Source: Stappia sp. MMSF_3263
GTDB lineage: Bacteria; Pseudomonadota; Alphaproteobacteria; Rhizobiales; Stappiaceae
Direction of reading: 5' to 3'
DNA: 64,000 nt
Assembly: GCF_030733745.1 (NCBI RefSeq)
Contig: NZ_JASHIK010000006.1
Coordinates: forward strand, 1-64,000
The notes beneath the pieces are model-generated. The model did no database searches and was not told the origin of the DNA. It saw only the letters and a program-made list of their open reading frames with translations. Shown piece after piece: positions 1-6,510 of this stretch. Made by a program: the position numbers and the translations under genes. Position 1 is the stretch's first letter, and each line of letters opens with the position of its first letter.

Positions 1-32
1 GGACGCCCCGCGCGACGCCGAGAAACACCCGC

Positions 33-57
33 AAGAGGCGCCCTTCGCGCCTCTTTT
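33..57 (+). terminator. Rho-independent terminator of a gene upstream of the window
   Basis: A perfect 9-bp inverted repeat (33-41 with 47-55) closes a 5-base loop and is followed by a short T run. It lies 76 bases before the first gene, so it most likely ends transcription of a plus-strand gene that lies left of the window. Confidence 0.7.
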
Positions 58-133
58 GGCGTTTGTCGGCACCGCCTTGTCGCCACCGTGATGGCGGCGG
101 CTACCACCCCTTGACGGCCGGAGCCCTGGCAAG

Positions 134-790
134 ATGACGGACGCAGAACGCTTTTCCCTGAACCGCTTCGTGCCGGCAATCGCCGCCATGGCCGTGGTCA
201 TCGTAGCCTCCAACGTGCTGGTCCAGTATCCGGTGCATGGCACGCTCGGCGGCATCAACCTGGCCGACCTGCTGACCTGGGGCGCCTTCACCTATCCGGC
301 TGCCTTCCTGGTCACCGACCTGACCAACCGCCGCTTCGGCCCGAAGGCGGCGCGCAAGGTGGTGCTCGTCGGCTTCGCCCTTGCCCTGGCGCTCTCCGTC
401 TGGCTGGCGACGCCGCGCATCGCCATTGCCTCCGGCTCCGCCTTCCTGATGGCGCATCTGCTCGACATCGCCGTCTTCGACCGGCTGCGCCGCTTCGCCT
501 GGTGGCTGGCGCCGGCCGTCTCCTCGGTGATTGCCTCGGCGCTCGACACGGCGTTGTTCTTCGGCCTCGCCTTTTCCGCCGCGGCAACGCCGCTGCTCGG
601 CTATGGCGACGCCTTTGCCACCGAGGTCGCGCCGCTCCTTGGCGTCTTCACGCTGGAAGCGCCGCGCTGGCTCTCCTGGGCCGCCGGCGACATGACGGTG
701 AAGCTCCTCGTCGCCGCGGCGCTGCTGCTGCCCTACCGCCTGCTGCTCGCCTGGCTGGTGCCGGCAGGCCGGAGTGCCGGCCGCGCCTGA
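134..790 (+). CDS. Queuosine precursor transporter, YhhQ/VUT family
   Basis: A 218-residue, very hydrophobic protein with about six membrane segments. The stretch TYPAAFLVTDLTNRRFGP (residues about 54-71) is the signature of the YhhQ/QueT-type (VUT) family, which imports 7-cyano- or 7-aminomethyl-7-deazaguanine for queuosine tRNA modification. Length is normal for the family. The ATG at 134 is the first start after the upstream terminator; the ribosome site is weak (GGCAAG). It stands alone, separated from convergent folD by a strong two-way terminator. No preQ1 riboswitch could be recognised in the 76-base leader. The family assignment is firm; the exact substrate is inferred. Confidence 0.85.
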   Translation: MTDAERFSLNRFVPAIAAMAVVIVASNVLVQYPVHGTLGGINLADLLTWGAFTYPAAFLVTDLTNRRFGPKAARKVVLVGFALALALSVWLATPRIAIASGSAFLMAHLLDIAVFDRLRRFAWWLAPAVSSVIASALDTALFFGLAFSAAATPLLGYGDAFATEVAPLLGVFTLEAPRWLSWAAGDMTVKLLVAAALLLPYRLLLAWLVPAGRSAGRA

Positions 791-810
791 ACCGGCAACC
801 GCGCCGCAGC

Positions 811-857
811 AAACAAAAGACCCCGGGCGGAACCCTCCGCGCCGGGGTCTTTTGTTT
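811..857. terminator. Bidirectional terminator between the YhhQ-type gene and folD
   Basis: A 15-bp perfect inverted repeat (811-825 with 843-857) flanked by A run on the left and T run on the right sits between two convergent genes. It would work as an intrinsic terminator for both strands. Confidence 0.85.
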
Positions 858-876
858 CAGGTCATGCATCCATGCC

Positions 877-1770
877 CTAAAGCGTCGGCGCCTCGATGCC
901 ACGCCGGGCACAGGCCGCCTGCACCGTGTTGGCGAGCAGGCAGGCGATCGTCATCGGCCCGACACCGCCGGGCACCGGCGTGATCGCGCCGGCGACCTGC
1001 GACGCCTCCTCGAAGGCGACATCGCCGACAAGCCGCGTCTTGCCCTCGCCCCGCTCCGGCGCGGCGATCCGGTTGATGCCGACATCGATCACCGTCGCGC
1101 CGGGCCGAATCCAGTCGCCGCGCACCATTTCCGGACGCCCGACGGCGGCCACCAGCAGGTCCGCCTGGCGGCAGAGCGCTGCGACGTCGCGCGAACGCGA
1201 ATGCGCCATGGTCACCGTGCAATTCTCGTTCTGCAGAAGAAGGGCGACCGGCTTGCCCACGAGGATCGAGCGACCGAGCACCACGGCATTGACGCCGGAA
1301 AGATCCCCCATCGCCTCGCGCGCCAGCAGCACGCAGCCTTTCGGCGTGCAGGGCACCAGCCCCGGGCGGCCGAGGACGATGCGCCCGGCATTGGTCGGAT
1401 GCAATCCGTCGACATCCTTGGCCGGGTCGATGGCAAGCACGATCCTGTCCGTGTCGATATGGGCGGGCAGCGGCATCTGCACCAGAATGCCGTCGACATC
1501 CGGGTCGGCATTGAGCCGTGCGACCAGTTCCAGAAGCGCATCTTCCGTCGTCGTCTCGTCGAGCCGGTGCTCGATCGAGCGCATGCCGCATTCCTCGGTC
1601 TGGCGCACCTTGTTGGCGACATAGACCTGGCTGGCCGGGTCCTCGCCGACCAGCACCACGGCCAGCCCCGGCATCAGCCCGTGGGCCGCCTTCAGCGCGG
1701 ACACCGCCTCGCGGACATCGCCGCGCAGGCGCGCGGCCCGCGCCTTGCCGTCGATCAGCTTTGCAGTCAT
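877..1770 (-). CDS. folD: Bifunctional methylenetetrahydrofolate dehydrogenase / methenyl-THF cyclohydrolase
   Basis: Interconverts 5,10-methylene-, 5,10-methenyl- and 10-formyl-tetrahydrofolate in the cytosol. The 297-residue protein has the family hallmarks: [13 protein letters not shown] (the Y-x-x-x-K catalytic region, around residue 50), [11 protein letters not shown] (around 93), the NADP-binding GRSILVGKP loop and the C-terminal [10 protein letters not shown] motif. Length is usual for FolD. A GGAGG sequence five bases before the ATG supports the start. It is the last gene of a minus-strand run with the DUF167 and YggT genes upstream (30-base gap). It ends at the shared terminator. Confidence 0.95.
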   Translation of the reverse strand: MTAKLIDGKARAARLRGDVREAVSALKAAHGLMPGLAVVLVGEDPASQVYVANKVRQTEECGMRSIEHRLDETTTEDALLELVARLNADPDVDGILVQMPLPAHIDTDRIVLAIDPAKDVDGLHPTNAGRIVLGRPGLVPCTPKGCVLLAREAMGDLSGVNAVVLGRSILVGKPVALLLQNENCTVTMAHSRSRDVAALCRQADLLVAAVGRPEMVRGDWIRPGATVIDVGINRIAAPERGEGKTRLVGDVAFEEASQVAGAITPVPGGVGPMTIACLLANTVQAACARRGIEAPTL

Positions 1771-1800
1771 GGAACCTCCGGAAAAACCGCCGAACTCAGG

Positions 1801-2157
1801 TCATTCTAGCCGCGCCGCGCCGGTCATGTCGGCAAGGCGAGCGGCAATCGCTTGCGCATCCGCGTCATCGCGAGCGCTCAGGAGAAAGGTCTTCAGCCGC
1901 GCGCTCGTCCCCGAGACGAGCCGCACCTCGCCCTTGGCAAGGCCTAGCGTCCTGGCAAGAAGCGCTGCGACCGCCGCATTGGCCGCGCCCTTGTCGGCAA
2001 CCGCCCGCACCCTGACCGCCAGCACGGCGCGCCCGTCGGAGAGCAGCTTGAGGCCCTCGACCGCATCGCGCGAGGCGCGCGGGCTCGCCCTGACATGCAA
2101 CCGGACGCCACCTTCACAATGGCTCCAGGCGAGCGGAGCCGCCCCCTCCGCGCTCAT
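1801..2157 (-). CDS. DUF167 (UPF0235/YggU) family protein
   Basis: A 118-residue small protein with the DUF167 pattern: VRLHVRASPRASRDAVEG near the N-terminus and RAVADKGAANAAVAALLA in the centre, matching the 'A.P.DG.AN..L...LA' core of YggU-type proteins. The biochemical function of the family is not established. It lies 43 bases downstream of the yggT homologue; yggT-yggU pairing is conserved across proteobacteria, so membership of one operon is expected. Confidence 0.85.
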   Translation of the reverse strand: MSAEGAAPLAWSHCEGGVRLHVRASPRASRDAVEGLKLLSDGRAVLAVRVRAVADKGAANAAVAALLARTLGLAKGEVRLVSGTSARLKTFLLSARDDADAQAIAARLADMTGAARLE

Positions 2158-2200
2158 CGCAGGGACCCTCGCCTCAAGGCCTCACAGGAGGCCGACAGCG

Positions 2201-2491
2201 TCAAAAGACGTTGGGATAGATGTAATAGGCGATGATCCGCTGCAGCAGGAAGATGCCGAGCAACAGCACGATCGGCGAGATATCGAGCCCGCCCATGGCC
2301 GGCACGACGCGGCGGATCGGGCGCAGCAGCGGCTCGGTCAGGTTGTAGAGCGCCTGGCCGATCATGCCGACGAACTGGTTGCTCGAATTGATCACGTTGA
2401 AGGCATAGAGCCAGGAGAAGATCGCGCTGGCGATGATCACCCACGTATAGAGATTGAGGATGATGAGGATGACGTCGAGAATGGCGCGCAT
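2201..2491 (-). CDS. YggT family small membrane protein
   Basis: A 96-residue inner-membrane protein with two hydrophobic segments (about residues 4-28 and 71-91) and the family motif [18 protein letters not shown] between them. YggT proteins are implicated in osmotic tolerance and in membrane or septum organisation, but the molecular role is unsettled. The frame is open further upstream through the tRNA gene; ATG at 2491 was chosen because only from there does the sequence match the family and the upstream extension overlaps tRNA-Ala. Confidence 0.87.
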   Translation of the reverse strand: MRAILDVILIILNLYTWVIIASAIFSWLYAFNVINSSNQFVGMIGQALYNLTEPLLRPIRRVVPAMGGLDISPIVLLLGIFLLQRIIAYYIYPNVF

Positions 2492-2758
2492 GAAGGTCGG
2501 GGCTCCGGCTTGGCGGCGGGTCGGACGGTTTCCCCTCATGTAACCGCGACGGACGCGGCCCGCAAGGCTCTCGCGGGCGGCCCGCATGCGTGGCCCCGCT
2601 GCCGGCCCGCACCGCGCCGGCATGCCCGGCGGACGGCAACCGGCGGTACGCGGCAATACGCCCTCCCGACGGTCCACACCGGACCCGGGCACCGACCGGG
2701 GAATCGCTTGACAGCAACACCCGCCCTCTCCTAAATGCCGCTCACGCTCGACGAGCGC

Positions 2759-2834
2759 GGGGCCGTAGCTCAGATGGGAGAGCGCTGCAATCGCACTGCA
2801 GAGGTCAGGGGTTCGATTCCCCTCGGCTCCACCA
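2759..2834 (+). tRNA. tRNA-Ala (anticodon CGC)
   Basis: A 76-base cloverleaf with a 7-bp acceptor stem (GGGGCCG with CGGCTCC, one G-U), D arm GCTC/GAGC, anticodon stem CTGCA/TGCAG with loop ATCGCAC giving anticodon CGC, T-arm GGTTCGATTCC and an encoded CCA end. It borders a stretch of atypical composition, as expected for a tRNA-linked insertion site. Confidence 0.95.
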
Positions 2835-2977
2835 AGCTCTGAAATCATTCGCGCCAGTTTTCTACGCCAAGATCCGCAGCTTCAATTTGAAGTCCAGCTT
2901 GGCTATTTTACGGCCTGTCTTCGTTTGAAACTCTGCGAAGAAGCATGAAGACGTGACCATGCAGGTATAACAATATT

Positions 2978-3682
2978 TCAACATGAAGATTTGTACCACG
3001 TTATAAACGCGTCACTTACCTGCTTCGCATCCGACCGCAAGTTTATCGCAGCGTCATATGCGGATATCCTGAAGATCACAAACCTTCCACGTTCAAACAT
3101 GTCGCGCGAAATTTTTCGCCACGGGTCGAGTTCGTCTTCACGCATCGCTGGGCCGCGACCAATACCCGCCGCGTAGTCATCGAAATGCTCAATCATATCG
3201 CGGATGGTTTTTAGGCTATTCTGACCGCTTACCTCGAAACTCCGATCAAATTTCGCAAGGATGTCTCTTGCGTCTGCACTTACAGCACTCAATCGTGTCA
3301 ACGTTTTTACCGCACTCCGATACAACCACAGTCGAATTATGAAGTTCTCCCACAGATACTCGTCTTCAAATGGCATATCGGCGTCAGATGGCGCATCAAA
3401 TGCTCGCCAAGACAATACAAGCATGTTCCACGCGTGGGTATGGCGCGGTTTATAAAAACTCCAAATTACTGCCTGACGCTCATGATCTGGAATGTTTTTC
3501 AATGCAACCTCAAAAATTGATGGAAATATATCTCCATGTATCGCGGCGGGATCGTCCCTCAGCCCACCTTCCGGCGCCCATCGCCAGCACTGCCGGGCAC
3601 GGTCTCGAGCGTCACCGGGTCGAGTTCGCGCGTCGTCAGCCGGGCATTGATTCGCCGCGCGGCTCGGCCGGCGACAAACCAT
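2978..3682 (-). CDS. Hypothetical AT-rich gene with an RX4H (HEPN-like) motif, probably 5'-truncated
   Basis: From about residue 48 onward this frame encodes a coherent protein of about 187 residues, and its DNA is clearly AT-richer than the neighbourhood. It contains SLKTIRDMIEHFDDYAAG, in which R-D-M-I-E-H fits the R-x4-6-H motif of HEPN RNases, and a 'leader' RDM.EHFD.Y..G.GR pattern. The first 48 residues are the out-of-frame reading of the GC-rich 3' end of the preceding gene (overlap 124 bases) and do not look like protein. No good ATG/GTG occurs at the composition switch near 3545. I read this as a gene whose start was lost at a recombination junction, or one that uses an unusual start such as TTG within the coherent part. 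Function is unknown; HEPN membership is inference from one motif. Confidence 0.5.
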   Translation of the reverse strand: MVCRRPSRAANQCPADDARTRPGDARDRARQCWRWAPEGGLRDDPAAIHGDIFPSIFEVALKNIPDHERQAVIWSFYKPRHTHAWNMLVLSWRAFDAPSDADMPFEDEYLWENFIIRLWLYRSAVKTLTRLSAVSADARDILAKFDRSFEVSGQNSLKTIRDMIEHFDDYAAGIGRGPAMREDELDPWRKISRDMFERGRFVIFRISAYDAAINLRSDAKQVSDAFITWYKSSC

Positions 3683-4119
3683 TTGCGCGCCGCCTCCAGA
3701 TCGAAACGGGGACGACGACGGCCGGCTTGCGGCTCCAGGGCCCGCGTCAGGACCTCCAGCATTTCGTCAATGCGATAGAGCCCCCCCGCGACGGGCGGCG
3801 GCATCTCGCGCTGCTGCAGCGCCTGCCGCTTCACATCCAGCTTCTCCGCAACATCCGCGAGGCTGACGAGATCAGGTCGGACCTCACGGATCCGGGTTCC
3901 GGCAGGCAAGCCTGCCAAAATGGCACGCGCGGCATCCAAGATGACACGCTCCGGATCCTCCCCCGCCGCCTCGATCTGCACGGCCAGCAGGCGCCGATCT
4001 CCGGAACCGATGACCGCATCCTCAAAGCCCGCCTCGAACACCGTATCGGACAGCATGAAGGGATCATGTATGCCCGAGGGCAGCGCAAAAACAAGCTCGA
4101 ACTCCAGCAGTTCAGCCAT
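3559..4119 (-). CDS. HTH-containing putative antitoxin / partner of the HicA-like protein
   Basis: A 186-residue protein starting MAELLEFELVFALP, with FEAGFEDAVIGSGDRRLLAVQIE in the first third and an HTH-like DLVSLADVAEKLDVKRQALQQ around residues 88-108. This arrangement (short beta-rich 'F.LP.G..DP......LFEAG.DDA..G' domain followed by a helix-turn-helix) is what I know from DNA-binding proteins encoded beside small HicA-like proteins. Its ATG lies four bases after the stop of the upstream toxin-like gene and has a GGAAGGGG ribosome site, so the two are translationally coupled. Role as antitoxin and autorepressor is inferred. Confidence 0.6.
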   Translation of the reverse strand: MAELLEFELVFALPSGIHDPFMLSDTVFEAGFEDAVIGSGDRRLLAVQIEAAGEDPERVILDAARAILAGLPAGTRIREVRPDLVSLADVAEKLDVKRQALQQREMPPPVAGGLYRIDEMLEVLTRALEPQAGRRRPRFDLEAARKWFVAGRAARRINARLTTRELDPVTLETVPGSAGDGRRKVG

Positions 4120-4123
4120 CTTT

Positions 4124-4378
4124 TTACCCCTTCCCTGCCCCGACGCATCCGAGCGCCTTCTGCCGCAGCTTTGCCGCGTGGTTCGACGGGTTCTGCGGCG
4201 TCGAATTGATCGTCATCTGGCAGAACAGGCCGCACCGGCAATCCTCACGGGGCTTCGGACAGCGCAACAGCCCCCAAGCATGACCCTTTCCGACGCGCCG
4301 CTCGACGGTCCAACCAAGCTGCTCAAGCTCGCGCAGAACCTTCTCGATTTCCTTCTTCGGATGACGGTCGCGTGCCAA
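4124..4378 (-). CDS. Putative HicA-like toxin, small cysteine-containing protein
   Basis: An 84-residue protein with the recognisable pattern RHPKKEIEKVLRELEQLGW, GKGHAWGLLRCP, CRCGLFC and STPQNPSNHAAKLRQ. The central GHAWG resembles the catalytic G-x-H loop of HicA/dsRBD-like mRNA interferases, and the C.C..C cluster could bind metal. Homologous small genes are usually followed by an HTH partner, as here. TTG at 4378 was chosen because a GGAG lies eight bases before it; TTG at 4384 is possible. Toxin activity is inferred from fold resemblance and gene order, not shown. Confidence 0.6.
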   Translation of the reverse strand: MARDRHPKKEIEKVLRELEQLGWTVERRVGKGHAWGLLRCPKPREDCRCGLFCQMTINSTPQNPSNHAAKLRQKALGCVGAGKG

Positions 4379-4402
4379 CAGCAATGCTCCAAGAATATTA
4401 AA

Positions 4403-4416
4403 TTGTCAAACGACAA
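4403..4416. promoter_or_regulatory. Inverted repeat in the promoter region of the toxin-antitoxin-like pair
   Basis: TTGTC-AAAC-GACAA lies 25 bases upstream of the TTG start in an AT-rich leader that also contains a perfect TTGACA on the minus strand. Position and symmetry suit an operator for autorepression by the HTH partner; this is inference. Confidence 0.35.
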
Positions 4417-4491
4417 AATAAAAACTGTCACTGCTCGTACTATGACTTGGTTGTTCGACCAGCGCCAGCACACCCGAAACAGGCAATAGCG

Positions 4492-5727
4492 CTACCCACC
4501 ACCCAGCAGTGCGTCGAGGAGATGCGCGTAGATCGTCTCGACGCGAGCGGCGGCCTCTGGTCCCAACCGTTGGAAATACGAGAGACCCGGCGCGGCATTG
4601 ACCTCCAGCACCACCGGGCGCGACATCGCATCCATCGGCGCGCTTGCGACAAGCCCCCCAACCAGCGGACCCCGATCGAAGGAAGTGCCGACCGGCGAAG
4701 CACGGGCTGCACTCGCCTCGGCAGGCGGTTCACCGGTGGCGCGTCCCCCGATAGCCGTCTCACCGGCAGCGGAACGTTCCACTTCCCCCTCATGCAAAAG
4801 GTCGACACCGGCAAAGCGCAGGCCGAGCGCCGCGCAGGCAAGCAGCGCGGCATCCGCCAGCTCCGGTGACAGCTTGTCCGTGATGTCCCGGGCGGTGCCG
4901 CCGGTCGAAAGGTTGGCATTGGCCAAGAGCGGCACGATAGCGCCGGATGCCGGCACGCTGTCCGGGCCAAGGCCGGCCGAGGCGAGATGGGCGAGGATGC
5001 GCGGATCATCGGGAGCAATGCGGCTGCCCTTGCCGCCGCTGGAAAAGCCGGCGATCTCCGCCGCGATCAGCGCGGAAAGCGGCGTCACCCCATCGCCGGA
5101 AACGGCCAGCGGGCGGCGCAGGAAGGCGGCCTCCACCTTGCCGTCGAGCACCACGACGCGAATGTCGGCGCCCGCCACCGCCTGCTGCACCAGCACCCTC
5201 TCATGCACCGCAAACAGCGTGTCGAGCGCCAGGTCGAGCGCGGCCATGTCCCCGGCCCGGGTGACGCCCTCGCCTTCCGATCCCTCGTTCGGCTTGACGA
5301 AGACGGGATAGCCGGTGTCGCCGGCAAAGGCGCGTGCCGCATCGCGCGCCGGCAGGCGCGCGGCGACATCGGGATTTTTCAGGGCAAGCTGGGCGGCACG
5401 GCGCGGGCTGTGCAGCAGCACGCCGCGCGGCACGGCAAGCCCGGCGGCGGCGAGAAACCGCGCCGCATAGTCCTTGTCGCGGGCAAGCGCCGCCGCGCCG
5501 GCCCGGTTGATGTCGAAATGGGTGCCCTTGAAAAAGTGGCGGCGGCCGGACGCCTCGACCAGCGCCCCGGCATAGCCGTAGACCGGCTCGACCTCGACCC
5601 GCGCGCCGCGCGCGCGCGCCAGCCGCGTCAGGATCTCGACGAAGACCGGCACCCGGCGTCGTGCGGGCGCATCCCGTTTCGCGTCACGCACGCCCTGGTC
5701 CGCCCCCCGCGGCCTTCTTTCGCGCAA
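4492..5727 (-). CDS. ATP-grasp domain carboxylate-amine ligase-like protein
   Basis: A 411-residue protein with an ATP-grasp fold: YPVFVKPNEGSEGEGV (ATP-binding lysine and glycine-rich loop, around residues 139-155), VHERVLVQQAVAGADIRVVV, LRFAGVDLL and the metal-binding E-x-N in VVLEVNAAPGLSYFQRLG. It resembles the ATP-grasp part of cyanophycin-synthetase/RimK-type ligases; substrate unknown. Between FAGVDLLHEGEVE and VVLEVNAAPG there is an insertion of about 50 low-complexity residues rich in A, G, E and P, which is unusual. The listed start is a TTG 16 bases after lolA; a GTG at 5652 (before PVFVEILTRL) is equally plausible. Confidence 0.75.
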   Translation of the reverse strand: MRERRPRGADQGVRDAKRDAPARRRVPVFVEILTRLARARGARVEVEPVYGYAGALVEASGRRHFFKGTHFDINRAGAAALARDKDYAARFLAAAGLAVPRGVLLHSPRRAAQLALKNPDVAARLPARDAARAFAGDTGYPVFVKPNEGSEGEGVTRAGDMAALDLALDTLFAVHERVLVQQAVAGADIRVVVLDGKVEAAFLRRPLAVSGDGVTPLSALIAAEIAGFSSGGKGSRIAPDDPRILAHLASAGLGPDSVPASGAIVPLLANANLSTGGTARDITDKLSPELADAALLACAALGLRFAGVDLLHEGEVERSAAGETAIGGRATGEPPAEASAARASPVGTSFDRGPLVGGLVASAPMDAMSRPVVLEVNAAPGLSYFQRLGPEAAARVETIYAHLLDALLGGG

Positions 5728-5743
5728 GCCCTGCCCGCGCGGC

Positions 5744-6385
5744 TCAGTTGCCGCGGCGCTGCATCAGGTTGGCGTTGTAGTCGATATGGAAGAGCTTCGG
5801 ATTGGTCGGGCCGTTGACCGTGGTGTTGTAGATCGCCACAGAGGTGTCGTAGCCCTGCGCGTCCGTCACCGTCCACTGCTTCAGCGCGATCGACGCCGCA
5901 TCGAAGATCAGCGTCAGCTTGCCGGTGCCGAAGGTCGAATTGTCGGCCAGCACCACGGTGACCAGGTCCGGCTCCACCGAGACATTGGCGACCTCGGCAT
6001 CGGCCTCCAGGTTGATCTTGTCGGCGAGAAGGAAACGCAGCGGCGTCTCCTTCAGCGGCCAGATATCCTGGGTGGCGAGCTTGCGGTCCTTGACCGAGAC
6101 CGACTTGCCGTCGGCGACGATGTCCACCTTGGCCGGCGGGTTGTAGTAAAAGCGGATCTTGCCCGGCCGGGCCATGTAGAACTTGCCTTCCGCCCGTTCG
6201 CCATTGGGACCGAACTGGATGAAGTCGCCATGCATGGTCTTCACCGAGTTGAAATAGGAATTCACCTCGGCCAGCGTCTTCTTCTGCTCGGCATCAAGCG
6301 TGGCGGCCCAGGCGGGCACGCCCCCTGCAAGCGCGAGAAACGCGCCGGTGGCCAGGGCGAGGAAAGTGCGGCGAGCGGTGGTCAT
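5744..6385 (-). CDS. LolA-like outer-membrane lipoprotein carrier protein
   Basis: A 213-residue secreted protein. Residues 1-27 form a signal peptide ending PAWA. The mature part has the LolA hallmarks: YFNSVKTMHGDFIQFGPNG, GKFYMARPGKIRFYYNPP and DIVADGKSVSVKDRK. The family shuttles lipoproteins through the periplasm to the outer membrane; alphaproteobacterial members also occur outside the Lol pathway. It is the third gene of a minus-strand run starting with the aminotransferase and ftsK (125-base gap after ftsK), a common alphaproteobacterial ftsK-lolA order. Confidence 0.85.
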   Translation of the reverse strand: MTTARRTFLALATGAFLALAGGVPAWAATLDAEQKKTLAEVNSYFNSVKTMHGDFIQFGPNGERAEGKFYMARPGKIRFYYNPPAKVDIVADGKSVSVKDRKLATQDIWPLKETPLRFLLADKINLEADAEVANVSVEPDLVTVVLADNSTFGTGKLTLIFDAASIALKQWTVTDAQGYDTSVAIYNTTVNGPTNPKLFHIDYNANLMQRRGN

Positions 6386-6510
6386 TGCAAAGGCTCCGTC
6401 GGCTTGGCAAGGCGGACGCGGGGTCGCGCCTGCGCCGTCAATTGTCAGGATGCGCTAACAGGCGCCTGTGGCAAAGTTGCGACGTGTCGCCGGCTTGCCG
6501 CCCGTCACCG

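Noticed and set aside
58-133. Possible preQ1 riboswitch before the YhhQ-type gene
   Set aside because: Only a short 5-bp hairpin is seen; no preQ1-I, -II or -III consensus could be recognised.
2835-4500. Attachment-site repeat of the tRNA-Ala 3' end
   Set aside because: No repeat of the tRNA end was found downstream, so an intact tRNA-targeted island is not supported despite the odd composition.
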